Positions 1-6,868 of a DNA stretch of 13,581 nucleotides are shown in pieces. The DNA comes from Methanoregula sp. (GTDB lineage: Archaea > Halobacteriota > Methanomicrobia > Methanomicrobiales > Methanospirillaceae): contig JALOBP010000085.1 in the NCBI GenBank assembly GCA_023228295.1, positions 1 through 13,581 of the forward strand, read 5' to 3'. The notes beneath the pieces are model-generated. The model was not told the DNA's origin. It was given only the letters and a program-made list of their open reading frames with translations, and did not search any database. Each line of letters starts with the position of its first letter. Positions within the stretch are counted from its first letter, which is position 1. The position numbers were made by a program, and so were the translations under genes.

Positions 1-93
1 GTCGAGTGTCTCCTGCTGTTCTGGTGTCGGCGGGTATTGCCGGTCACACTTGGTTTTTTCAATTTGACGGATGACGTCCCCGATATTGGTCAT
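1..93 (-). CDS. Hypothetical protein, N-terminal part only (cut by window edge)
   Basis: An open frame starts at the ATG on the minus strand at 93 and runs off the left edge after 31 codons. The visible protein begins MTNIGDVIRQIEKTK and continues with a Pro/Gln/Glu-rich stretch. It has no signal peptide or membrane segment in the visible part. I do not recognise the family. That it is a real gene is supported by the well-formed TATA box at 144-149, about 50 bases upstream, which would leave a leader of roughly 25 bases. An inverted repeat lies in the same promoter region. It lies downstream of PAN on the same strand with a 137-base gap, but its own promoter and the T-rich stretch after PAN argue for separate transcription. 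Confidence 0.55.
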   Translation of the reverse strand, partial: MTNIGDVIRQIEKTKCDRQYPPTPEQQETLD

Positions 94-101
94 GTGAACT
101 T

Positions 102-129
102 ATCCTGTATCTTACTGTGAATACAGGAT
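102..129. promoter_or_regulatory. Perfect 9-bp inverted repeat, candidate operator
   Basis: ATCCTGTAT (102-110) and ATACAGGAT (121-129) are exact reverse complements separated by 10 bases. The repeat starts about 15 bases downstream of the TATA box that drives the minus-strand gene starting at 93. A start site about 25 bases from the TATA box falls near 119-122, so one arm lies upstream of or at the start and the other in the leader. This fits a repressor operator better than an RNA hairpin, because the 121-129 arm would largely not be transcribed. Function is inferred from position only. Confidence 0.5.
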
Positions 130-141
130 GGACGCGATTGG

Positions 142-151
142 GATATATAAT
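142..151 (-). promoter_or_regulatory. Archaeal TATA box for the gene starting at 93
   Basis: Read on the minus strand the sequence is TTATATATCC, with a TATATA core at 144-149. It is the best TATA match in the window. The spacing to the ATG at 93 (about 53 bases) predicts a leader of about 25 bases. Confidence 0.6.
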
Positions 152-208
152 CGTAAAATGGGCGGAGTATCGTGTTGATGCCGGAAGGGAGATGGATTGA
201 ACCCGATG

Positions 209-222
209 GTTAAAAAATAGAA
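209..222 (-). terminator. U-rich terminator after PAN
   Basis: On the minus strand the sequence shortly after the PAN stop reads CTATTTTTTAACC, a run of six T with flanking T/A. Archaeal RNA polymerase commonly terminates at such U tracts without needing a strong hairpin. No stable stem precedes it. Confidence 0.4.
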
Positions 223-230
223 TGGGATGG

Positions 231-1541
231 TTACGCAAACATCTCGCCTTCGACACCAGCCGGCCCGCGGTTGAAGTCAAGGCCGATCTTTGCAATTGCT
301 GCTTCGAAATCGTCCTGCCGTATGGCGGAACACTCCTTACGGATCGCAAACATACCGGCTTCCATACAGATGGCGCGGAGATCGGCACCGTTCTTGCCCT
401 CCGTCATACCGGCAACCCGGGTCAGGTCAACATCGTCATTGATATTCAGGGACCGGCAGTGGACTTTCAGGATTGAGAGCCTGCCAGCTTCATTCGGCAG
501 GGGGATCTCGATGATCCGGTCGAAACGGCCGGGACGGAGCAGGGCCTTGTCGAGGATATCGATGCGGTTCGTTGCCCCTATGATCTTCACGTCGCCCCGG
601 TTCTCGAAACCATCCATGCCCGCAAGGAGCTGCATGAGTGTCCGCTGGACCTCACGATCACCGGATGTGTTCGCTTCCGTGCGACTCGCACCGACTGCAT
701 CGATCTCATCAATGAAGATAATGGTCGGGGCCTTCTTCTTGGCAAGATCGAAGAGCTCGCGGACGAGCCGGGCGCCTTCCCCGATATATTTCTGGACGAG
801 TTCCGATCCGACAACACGCATGAAGTGGGCATTGGTCTCGTGGGCAACAGCCTTTGCAAGGAGTGTCTTACCGGTGCCTGGCGGCCCGTGGAGAAGTACC
901 CCCTTGGGTGGGTCAATACCGATATTACGGAACAGTTCGGGGCGTTTCAAGGGAAGCTCAACCGCTTCCTTGATCTCGTTGATCTGGTGCTCAAGGCCCC
1001 CGATATCCGCATACGTCTCGTGGGGTGAGTCTACGAGTTCCATCCCATATACCTGTGCATCGAACGAGCTCGGCAGCAGTTCGACAATAGCAAGCGATTG
1101 CTGGTTCAGGGTACACCGCGCACCGGGTTTCAGGTCGTCAGCATTAATAGAGGGCGAACTCCTGACCAGGAACCGGGGACCTGCGCTGCTTCGGACAATG
1201 ACACGGGATGCGTCAACGACATCGGTCACGGTACCTATGATGAGCGGCGGGCTCCGGAGCTGCTCGCTCTCGCTCTTAAGCTTCCGGACCTCGCGTTCGT
1301 ACCTGATCTTCTGGGTCTCGATATAGCGCTTGTCGGCCTCTAACTGACGGAGTTGCTCGCGGAGTTCAAGGTTCCGTGACTCCAGGTTCCCCACCCGTTC
1401 CATCATCTGCACTTCGAGGTCGTGCTTGTCATTCTCGATCTGGGCAAGCTGCTCGCGAAGCTCTTCTGACAGGGTGCGATACAGCCGGTATAATTCTTCA
1501 GGCGTCTGCGGATCAGGTGCCTTGTGGAGAATATCGCCCAT
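231..1541 (-). CDS. pan: Proteasome-activating nucleotidase PAN (AAA+ ATPase)
   Basis: This 436-residue protein is the archaeal homologue of the 26S Rpt ATPases. It forms a hexamer that unfolds substrates and feeds them into the 20S proteasome in the cytoplasm. Visible parts in order: an N-terminal coiled coil (about 14-96), a Pro-Pro linker (98-99) leading into an OB-fold domain (about 100-165), and one AAA+ module. Key motifs are Walker A GPPGTGKT (219-226), the aromatic pore loop KYIGEG (251-256), Walker B IIFIDEID (274-281), and the second region of homology ending in RPGRFDR (336-342) with the arginine fingers. Length is normal for the family. The extreme C-terminus is GEMFA, so the HbYX motif that docks into and opens the 20S gate carries Phe instead of Tyr. 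The gene is divergent from the MBF1 gene. A weak TATA-like ATTAAAG at 1574-1580 would give a leader of under 10 bases for the ATG at 1541. Confidence 0.97.
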   Translation of the reverse strand: MGDILHKAPDPQTPEELYRLYRTLSEELREQLAQIENDKHDLEVQMMERVGNLESRNLELREQLRQLEADKRYIETQKIRYEREVRKLKSESEQLRSPPLIIGTVTDVVDASRVIVRSSAGPRFLVRSSPSINADDLKPGARCTLNQQSLAIVELLPSSFDAQVYGMELVDSPHETYADIGGLEHQINEIKEAVELPLKRPELFRNIGIDPPKGVLLHGPPGTGKTLLAKAVAHETNAHFMRVVGSELVQKYIGEGARLVRELFDLAKKKAPTIIFIDEIDAVGASRTEANTSGDREVQRTLMQLLAGMDGFENRGDVKIIGATNRIDILDKALLRPGRFDRIIEIPLPNEAGRLSILKVHCRSLNINDDVDLTRVAGMTEGKNGADLRAICMEAGMFAIRKECSAIRQDDFEAAIAKIGLDFNRGPAGVEGEMFA

Positions 1542-1637
1542 AATGGTTCAAGAATAATATTTATCAATACCAGATTAAAGTGTTTGCGAAAGTACACAAT
1601 GGATACCGGTCATGTGTGCAACATTCCCTTGGCACGA

Positions 1638-1648
1638 GAATTAATACC
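1638..1648 (+). promoter_or_regulatory. TATA-like box for the MBF1 gene
   Basis: GAATTAATACC lies about 33 bases before the ATG at 1676. A start site about 25 bases downstream leaves a leader of less than 10 bases, the same spacing as seen for most genes in this window. This supports the downstream ATG over the longer open frame that starts at 1580. Confidence 0.4.
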
Positions 1649-1675
1649 TCGCAAGATAATTTCTGTAATGAAAAT

Positions 1676-2191
1676 ATGCAATGCGAAATGTGTGGAGAAA
1701 CGATTCGCGGTACCCCGAAACTGGTGAGGGTCGAGGGTGCCGAACTGCAGGTCTGCAGTAAATGCGGGAAGTACGGCACTGAAGTGCAGCAGGTACGGCG
1801 CACGGGAATTGCCGCCGGCCGGCCCGCTACCCCCAAACAGGGTAAGCCCGGCATAACTGTTGCAAATCCTTCGGCATACCGGAAACGGGATCTTTTCGAT
1901 TATATGGAGGGCGAGATTGTCGATGACTATGCAGTCCGCATCCGGCATGCCCGCGAGGAGAAGGGTCTCTCCCAGAAAGATCTTGCCATGCAGCTCAAGG
2001 AAAAAGAGCATCTCATAAAAAAGATCGAGAATGGAGAACTGATCCCGGAAGACGCGGTGCGCAGGAAACTTGAAAAAGCCCTTGAAATCCGCCTGGTCGA
2101 TGTCCAGGAAGCCGATGCGGAGAAGAAGGTGCAGAGCAGGATTACGTCCACCCTTGGAGATCTCACCATCATCCGGAAAGCAAAGAAATAA
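1676..2191 (+). CDS. Archaeal multiprotein bridging factor 1 homologue (zinc ribbon plus HTH)
   Basis: The protein has 171 residues. An N-terminal zinc ribbon is visible with Cys3, Cys6, Cys27 and Cys30 as two CxxC pairs (CEMC and CSKC). A basic, Gly/Pro-rich linker (about 40-70) follows, then a Cro/C1-type helix-turn-helix (about 85-142) containing RIRHAREEKGLSQKDLA, and a short basic tail. This order is that of archaeal MBF1, a conserved factor linked to transcription and, in later work on the family, to ribosomes and translation. The open frame extends upstream to 1580, but those 32 residues do not resemble the family. The ATG at 1676 puts the zinc ribbon at the N-terminus and fits the TATA-like box at 1638. 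The gene is divergent from PAN, so the two may share a control region. Confidence 0.93.
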   Translation: MQCEMCGETIRGTPKLVRVEGAELQVCSKCGKYGTEVQQVRRTGIAAGRPATPKQGKPGITVANPSAYRKRDLFDYMEGEIVDDYAVRIRHAREEKGLSQKDLAMQLKEKEHLIKKIENGELIPEDAVRRKLEKALEIRLVDVQEADAEKKVQSRITSTLGDLTIIRKAKK

Positions 2192-2208
2192 TATTTTTCT
2201 TTCTCCCC
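2189..2208 (+). terminator. T-rich terminator after the MBF1 gene
   Basis: Immediately at and after the stop codon the plus strand reads ATATTTTTCTTTCTCCCC, a pyrimidine stretch with T5 and T3 runs typical of archaeal U-tract termination. No hairpin was found upstream of it. Confidence 0.45.
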
Positions 2209-2346
2209 TCGCGTTTCCCCCCGATATCCCGCAAAATCGATAACTGTATTATGCAGGATATCATGAGTATCGCGCATCGCTCTTCCGGTATTCCGGATAT
2301 GATGATAGATCGCTTTTGTCCGCATCGCTTGCATGGGATCACCTGT

Positions 2347-2691
2347 TTACAGAAGTTCTGTTATCCCCGCGATATCGCGCTCCCCGATAGCATTGCAGGA
2401 TGCACGGGCATGCCGGATTTCTCACTTCAACTGATGCCTTGTCGGAGTCAAGCATATGGATGCCACGGACAATGCATTTGGTTCCCAGGACCAGATCATA
2501 CACCATGGCATGAAACCGGAGTCCGGCACGACACCGAACGCATCAATCTCTTTAGCTGTATCCCCGTATGAATTCAGGGTATAATCCATTTGCCGTGAGA
2601 TACAGCAGATGTCATGACGGTCAAAATGTGTCGAGAATGAGTTGATGAGTTTTTCCCGTATCCGGCCGGGGTATATACCCTCACATAACTT
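2347..2691 (-). pseudogene. Frameshifted remnant of an unrecognised conserved-looking gene
   Basis: Minus-strand translation gives protein-like sequence in three successive frames. From about 2685 to 2512 it reads as EGIYPGRIREKLINSF and onward to ..DAFGVVPDSGF. After a one-base slip near 2512 it continues HAMVYDLVLGTKCIVRGIH to ..ASVEVRN. After a second slip between about 2425 and 2400 it ends ASCNAIGERDIAGITELL at a TAA (2347-2349). The first frame has a TGA at 2692-2694 and no in-frame ATG, GTG or TTG before the readable part, so the start is also lost or shifted. The remnant overlaps the last bases of the phosphatase gene. I do not recognise the family. Cysteines (ICCI, TKC, SCN) and hydrophobic strand-like stretches suggest a compact cytoplasmic domain. 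Sequencing error is an alternative to real decay, but two slips plus a missing start favour a pseudogene. No other gene is visible between 2192 and 2680. Confidence 0.6.
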
Positions 2692-4588
2692 TCAGTATCA
2701 TGAGGGTCATGTCATCGAATTGCGGAACATCCCCGCAGAATGCGGTTACCGCATCACGGATTGCGATGACCATTTCTGACGCCGGAAGGCCCGCAGATGC
2801 CCGGACAATGTCCATCAGCCGCTCATCCGAGAACATCTCTTCGCGGATATTGATAGCTTCGGTGATCCCGTCCGTGAACATGATCAGCACATCGCCGGTC
2901 CGGAGCCGGACGTCCATCTCTTCATATCCCGGGTCATCAACAATCCCGACTACCGGGCCGGTGGGTCCGAATTCCTCCCGGGTCCCATCGGCATGGAGGA
3001 GCAGGGGTGGGTTGTGGCCGGCGTTGACATAGGAGAGTGTGCGTTCCTCCCGGTCAAGGAGGGCATAGAAGACCGTGACAAAACTCGTTGATCCGGAATC
3101 CTCGAGGAAGATTGTATTGGATCCGTCCAGCACGCGCTGTGCCGACCTCTCCCAGCGCGAGACGATCCGTACCGCAGTCCGGGAGAGGGCCATGAAGAGC
3201 GATGCCGGCACGCCTTTGCCCGAGACATCGGCAATTACAAGCGCATGCTTCCCGCCACGGACAGGGAATACATCGTAAAAGTCCCCACCCACTTCCCGCG
3301 CGGGGATATTGAGAGCAGCGAGGTCGAACCCCGGGATGGGGGGGAGATCCTTTGGCAGGAACGCCTGCTGGATATCGGCAGCAACCTGCAGCTCGGCTTT
3401 CTTGCGCTCGAGTTCCTCGGTATACAGCAGAATCTTTTTGATCATTGTATTGATGCCCGATTCGAGCTCGGCAAACTCGGCCGTGTCAACACTCCGGATC
3501 GTGTGCGCAAGATCCCCTTGTGCAACTTTCCCCACATCCCAAACAATCGCACCGATTGCCCGGGTCAGTTTCCGGAATACCATAAAGGCAAGAATAACGC
3601 CCATGAGGATAGCGCACAGGCCGATGAAAATGTATTGCATGACTAACCCTGCAATGGCAGAATCAAGGCGCCTGGTGCTGAACCTAAGTTCGATGACAAC
3701 GCTCGCATCTGATGCGGCTGCAGGGTCCCGGAGATCAACAAAGAGGTAGCGTGTTTCGGTCTTTGTGGTCTCGTCGGTTATGGAAAACCCGGCCCGTCCG
3801 GCAATGGCATTCTGTGCGTACTGTCTTCCATCATCGCCGGGTGCGCCAGCGCTTGCTGCAACATTCCCGTTAAAGTCATAGACCTGGATCCCGAGCAGGT
3901 CCGGGTTCACGGCAAGAATGCGCTCTGCCATCTCCTGGTATGAGAGCTGTGACCGGACCTCCGAGAACTCCTGCGACTCAACGCCGATTTCGAAGACGTA
4001 CCTATGGTCGGGGTCTGGCAGGTATGCAAACTTGCGCAGTATTCCTTTGACGGTTTTATCGCTCGCGTTCTGTACCGATCGGACAACCGGATCGGCGACA
4101 AAATCCGAGCCAAGCCGGATGCGGGTAAGTTCCCGGAAAAAATCCGGATAGTTCCGGAAATCCACGCCTTCCATTTCCGGCAGCGTCGAGTATTCGAGGA
4201 TGCCGTCAGTATTGAAGATATACAGATCCACTTTACCGGTAAACTCCGGTGCTATCTGGTCGCGTACCTGCGAGAGGTTCATCTTTTCCGGGTCGCTCCC
4301 GCTCCGGATATACGCGTTGCGGAAGAGCAGGAGCGAATTGTTCAGCAGCGGGTCCATGTCTTCGTCAATGAGTGTGAGGCCGGTATTGACCAGCCACACT
4401 GATTCAACCGCATTGTTCCCGGTATTGTCCTGCAGGATTGCGAAATCCTCACGTATCTCATGTTCTGCGGCAAGGTACGAGACCGTAAGTGATGATGAGA
4501 CAACGATCCCGACAATGAGGGCAATGAAACCGATGAGGTACCAGATGAGCGAGATCGGCCGGCGCGAAGATGTCTGCCTGCCGGTCAT
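2681..4588 (-). CDS. Membrane-anchored PP2C/SpoIIE-type protein serine phosphatase with HAMP domain
   Basis: The protein has 635 residues from the ATG at 4588. A first membrane helix (about 13-38) is followed by an extracytoplasmic sensor region (about 41-310) resembling a Cache-type domain, a second helix (about 314-338), a HAMP linker (about 339-392), a short coiled segment, and a SpoIIE/PP2C-type catalytic domain (about 403-633). Acidic metal-binding residues are present: Asp436 and Asp439 in GGDFYDV, Asp454 in ADVSGKG, Asp573 in FTDGITEA, and Asp625/Asp626 near the end. In bacteria such enzymes dephosphorylate STAS-domain proteins in partner switching, and a STAS gene lies 90 bases upstream on the same strand. 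A GTG at 4600 is in frame four codons earlier. I prefer the ATG because GTGATC just before it matches the archaeal Shine-Dalgarno core, and a TATA-like box at 4641-4652 would leave a leader of about 33 bases. Confidence 0.92.
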   Translation of the reverse strand: MTGRQTSSRRPISLIWYLIGFIALIVGIVVSSSLTVSYLAAEHEIREDFAILQDNTGNNAVESVWLVNTGLTLIDEDMDPLLNNSLLLFRNAYIRSGSDPEKMNLSQVRDQIAPEFTGKVDLYIFNTDGILEYSTLPEMEGVDFRNYPDFFRELTRIRLGSDFVADPVVRSVQNASDKTVKGILRKFAYLPDPDHRYVFEIGVESQEFSEVRSQLSYQEMAERILAVNPDLLGIQVYDFNGNVAASAGAPGDDGRQYAQNAIAGRAGFSITDETTKTETRYLFVDLRDPAAASDASVVIELRFSTRRLDSAIAGLVMQYIFIGLCAILMGVILAFMVFRKLTRAIGAIVWDVGKVAQGDLAHTIRSVDTAEFAELESGINTMIKKILLYTEELERKKAELQVAADIQQAFLPKDLPPIPGFDLAALNIPAREVGGDFYDVFPVRGGKHALVIADVSGKGVPASLFMALSRTAVRIVSRWERSAQRVLDGSNTIFLEDSGSTSFVTVFYALLDREERTLSYVNAGHNPPLLLHADGTREEFGPTGPVVGIVDDPGYEEMDVRLRTGDVLIMFTDGITEAINIREEMFSDERLMDIVRASAGLPASEMVIAIRDAVTAFCGDVPQFDDMTLMILKVM

Positions 4589-4640
4589 GGGATCACACAC
4601 AGGGCCGGGCCTGCATCCCGGCAGGACCGGAGAAAAAGGA

Positions 4641-4652
4641 GAGATTTATTAC
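4641..4652 (-). promoter_or_regulatory. Possible TATA box for the phosphatase gene
   Basis: On the minus strand the sequence is GTAATAAATCTC, centred about 59 bases before the ATG at 4588. It sits between the STAS gene stop and the phosphatase start, so the phosphatase could be transcribed alone as well as by read-through. A CTCTCCTTTTTCTCC stretch just downstream could equally act as a weak terminator for the STAS gene. Confidence 0.3.
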
Positions 4653-4678
4653 GGCCCCCATCGCCTGGATCATATCGC

Positions 4679-6004
4679 TTATTCCCCGTTCCGGATAACC
4701 GAAACCGGCAGGACGCCGGCAACCGCGGACCTGACCGTCGTGATATTCAGGATGTTGTGGATGGCGACAAATTCACCATTTGCGGGGGCTGAACGGATCT
4801 GTTCGTCAAAGGATTTTGCATTATCCCAGTGCAGGTTCTTAAAGACTATGCCCTTGTTGAACAGGAACGGGCCGGCCAGGGGGGCCCGGGGATTGGTATA
4901 ATACAGGGCAGCAACCTCGTTTTTGGAAAATGATTTCAGTGCGGTTGCAGGATCGATACCATACCCGATGCTGACAAGGATGTTGCCGCCATACTTCGGC
5001 TTGACATCAACGGCAGCAACCTTCTCGGCAACGCTTCCATCAAACGGAAGTTCGGTCATGGTCTTTCCGGCAGGCATCAGGACCGGGCCTTTTGCAGCCC
5101 GGTCAGCTGCGGCTGCAATGACCGATGTTTTCATGTCAGAACTGCACAGGCCCCCGATCGTGGCCTTGAGGGCAACGGCACAGATGCCCTGAAAGTCCGG
5201 GTACCGGGTCTTCATGTATTGGAAGATCGCGGTATACACTTCGCTCATGGTCATGCCATCGGGCTTATCGGAGCTGATCCGGAGCACATCCGCAAACGGG
5301 CCGGAGAATGATGAAGAGAAGAGCGTGAAGGTCTTCATGCCGCTCGATTCAAGGTCCTTGGCTGTGAAAAAGTCGGGGTTCAGGTTCCCGTCTGTCGGGA
5401 TCCAGAATGCCATGCCACCGGCCTGCACCATCTCGCCAAGAAGCGGGGCGGCCTCTTCTTTGTTCCGGGCCATTGCACCGGTAGCAGCGCAGAACCCGCC
5501 GGCAGGAATCTGCATCTCCCGAATATCGGCAGCAGTGACATTACCTGCATGTACTGCCGCAAGATTGCCGGTAACCATAAGGATGCCCGGGGCATCGGAC
5601 TGGTGATGTGCCGAGAGGGTCCAGCCGGTACCGGTTATTTTTACCTCCCCATCAGGTGCTGTACCAGCGGCTGCCGTGCCGGCAAGAGCAGCTTCGACCG
5701 TGGGAAAATCGTCGACAATCCGAAGGAAACCTCCGGATGTGAAAAGTTTGCGGACAAAATCCTGGAGCCGGCATACGGCAACACTTCCTTTCCGCTCCTT
5801 CATCTTCCGGGCACTCTCCTGGAAGATCCGTAGGCCGGCCGAACTGAGGTAGTCCACGCCGCCAAGGTCGAAAATGAGGGCCATGTCGTGATCGGTGAGG
5901 TTCTGCTGGATGACCCCATTTGCCTGCTGCGCCCCGGTCCCATCCATTCTGCCGGTGAGGGTAAGGACCAGCTGTTCTCCGGTTCTGCTGACGCTGATTT
6001 CCAT
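4679..6004 (-). CDS. STAS-domain protein with large uncharacterised C-terminal region
   Basis: The protein has 441 residues. The first ~110 form a STAS (anti-sigma antagonist) domain with the signature DYLSSAGLR at 51-59. Ser55 aligns with the serine that is phosphorylated in bacterial RsbV and SpoIIAA. An Ala/Gly-rich linker (about 106-118) leads to a region of about 320 residues (119-441) that I cannot assign to a known family. It has mixed alpha/beta character, no obvious membrane helix, and several Gly-rich segments such as GGFCAATGAMARN (169-181) and KYGGNILVSIGYGID (337-351). The downstream neighbour is a SpoIIE-type phosphatase, so the STAS domain is its likely substrate. A histidine-kinase-like anti-sigma kinase is missing from the window. 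A TATA-like GCTAAATC near 6036-6043 sits about 35 bases before the ATG, implying a very short leader. Confidence 0.88.
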   Translation of the reverse strand: MEISVSRTGEQLVLTLTGRMDGTGAQQANGVIQQNLTDHDMALIFDLGGVDYLSSAGLRIFQESARKMKERKGSVAVCRLQDFVRKLFTSGGFLRIVDDFPTVEAALAGTAAAGTAPDGEVKITGTGWTLSAHHQSDAPGILMVTGNLAAVHAGNVTAADIREMQIPAGGFCAATGAMARNKEEAAPLLGEMVQAGGMAFWIPTDGNLNPDFFTAKDLESSGMKTFTLFSSSFSGPFADVLRISSDKPDGMTMSEVYTAIFQYMKTRYPDFQGICAVALKATIGGLCSSDMKTSVIAAAADRAAKGPVLMPAGKTMTELPFDGSVAEKVAAVDVKPKYGGNILVSIGYGIDPATALKSFSKNEVAALYYTNPRAPLAGPFLFNKGIVFKNLHWDNAKSFDEQIRSAPANGEFVAIHNILNITTVRSAVAGVLPVSVIRNGE

Positions 6005-6061
6005 AAATCTCTACTGATCGTGTGGAGCCGGAAGGGATTTAGCGCTTTCTATGGATGTGCG

Positions 6062-6084
6062 GGGTGGAAAGAAAAAAAAAGAAA
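6062..6084 (-). terminator. Long U tract downstream of the coiled-coil gene
   Basis: The minus strand reads TTTCTTTTTTTTTCTTTCC here, and another T7 run lies at about 6163-6170 closer to the stop of the gene ending at 6213. Either could end that transcript before the STAS gene promoter. Both are U tracts without a strong preceding hairpin. Confidence 0.45.
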
Positions 6085-6212
6085 GGATATTCTGGCAGGC
6101 TCCCGGGTTCTTACTATTCTGGTGAGTTTTTCTAAAAATGAATCTGAACCGAGCCCGGCCGCAAAAAAAGGGCATGATCGGGTCCGGACCTGCATTTGCC
6201 GGCAGCAGAGGT

Positions 6213-6722
6213 CTATGGGTTCTTTTTGCTCCGGAAGGTGGTGCTCTTTTTATTATTCCCCCAACCCCCGGTTGAATTCATGGTGCTTGAATCACCGCGC
6301 CGGACCTCCATTTTAAATGTGCCGTCAGACTGCATGATCCTGACCATCTCGGGTTCTGCCGGTGCTGCATTGATTTCTGGCCGGGATGTGCTCTTGGGCC
6401 GGATGACGACACTGCCTGCCTGGGGGACTGCGACAGTTGAATCGGACGGCTCCATTGATGCCGTATCCTCAACAACCGTTTCCCGCAGGAGATCCTGGCG
6501 GTAATAATCCGCAGCCTGCCTTGAAATGCCCGTGGTGACCGATTTCAGGTCTAACAATTCATTGAGTAGTCCCATTACCTGGCGGTCCATCTCCCGGCAC
6601 CGCTTCTCCAGGTTTGCAATCCGTTCTTCCTCGTCATTATTGCGATAAATTTCCATAACCGTAATCACTTCCTCCCGGAAATCGGGTTCAATCCCGTAAA
6701 CGGTGATCCTTTGTTTAGACAC
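6213..6722 (-). CDS. Small coiled-coil protein with basic C-terminal tail, unknown function
   Basis: The open frame encodes 169 residues from a GTG at 6722. Residues about 24-62 form a heptad-like coiled coil (NDEEERIANLEKRCREMD and following). The middle (about 80-125) is low-complexity, rich in Ser/Pro/Ala and probably disordered. A short segment near 125-142 (MVRIMQSDGTFKMEVRRG) looks like a beta hairpin, and the tail is Asn/Lys/Arg-rich. There is no signal peptide or membrane helix, and I do not recognise the family. Two starts compete. The GTG at 6722 suits a TATA-like box at 6754-6761 (about 35 bases upstream). The ATG at 6656 is preceded by GGAGG and GTGAT at Shine-Dalgarno distance and would give 147 residues beginning MEIYRNNDEEER. 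I keep the longer form with moderate confidence. Confidence 0.7.
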   Translation of the reverse strand: MSKQRITVYGIEPDFREEVITVMEIYRNNDEEERIANLEKRCREMDRQVMGLLNELLDLKSVTTGISRQAADYYRQDLLRETVVEDTASMEPSDSTVAVPQAGSVVIRPKSTSRPEINAAPAEPEMVRIMQSDGTFKMEVRRGDSSTMNSTGGWGNNKKSTTFRSKKNP

Positions 6723-6753
6723 CGCATATGGTTTACTATTGATAATCCTTGAG

Positions 6754-6761
6754 ATATTAAA
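6754..6761 (-). promoter_or_regulatory. TATA-like box for the coiled-coil gene
   Basis: The minus strand reads TTTAATAT, centred about 35 bases before the GTG at 6722. This spacing matches other genes in the window that appear to have very short leaders. Confidence 0.4.
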
Positions 6762-6818
6762 GTGAGGATACTCTATGGACTCAAGTGGGAAAATGCCGGG
6801 GAGATGAATGCCACCCCC

Positions 6819-6849
6819 TCAGATCCGTGACGGTTCATCACGGATCTGA
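6819..6849. repeat. Perfect 12-bp inverted repeat, hairpin-forming
   Basis: TCAGATCCGTGA (6819-6830) and TCACGGATCTGA (6838-6849) are exact reverse complements with a 7-base loop. The element lies 19 bases past the stop of the Yip1-family gene and about 60 bases before the TATA-like box of the coiled-coil gene. No T run follows on the minus strand, so it is not a standard U-tract terminator. It may protect the 3' end of the Yip1 mRNA, act as a DNA operator, or assist termination. Confidence 0.65.
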
Positions 6850-6868
6850 ATTGCACCCGCCAATATCC

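Noticed and set aside
271..1326. Long plus-strand open frame of 351 codons
   Set aside because: It lies wholly opposite PAN, is Ser/Arg-rich as expected of antisense reading of GC-rich codons, and has no family features.
1580..1675. 32-codon upstream extension of the MBF1 gene
   Set aside because: The extension does not resemble MBF1 N-termini and would place the TATA-like box at 1638 inside the coding region. The zinc ribbon begins right after the ATG at 1676.
2251..2571. Plus-strand open frame of 106 codons
   Set aside because: It is antisense to the frameshifted remnant, which gives much more protein-like sequence. The plus frame is rich in Cys/His/Pro with no family likeness.
4200..4901. 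Plus-strand open frame of 233 codons spanning the phosphatase-STAS gap
   Set aside because: It is antisense to two well-supported genes, with Ser/Arg-rich composition and no promoter signal.
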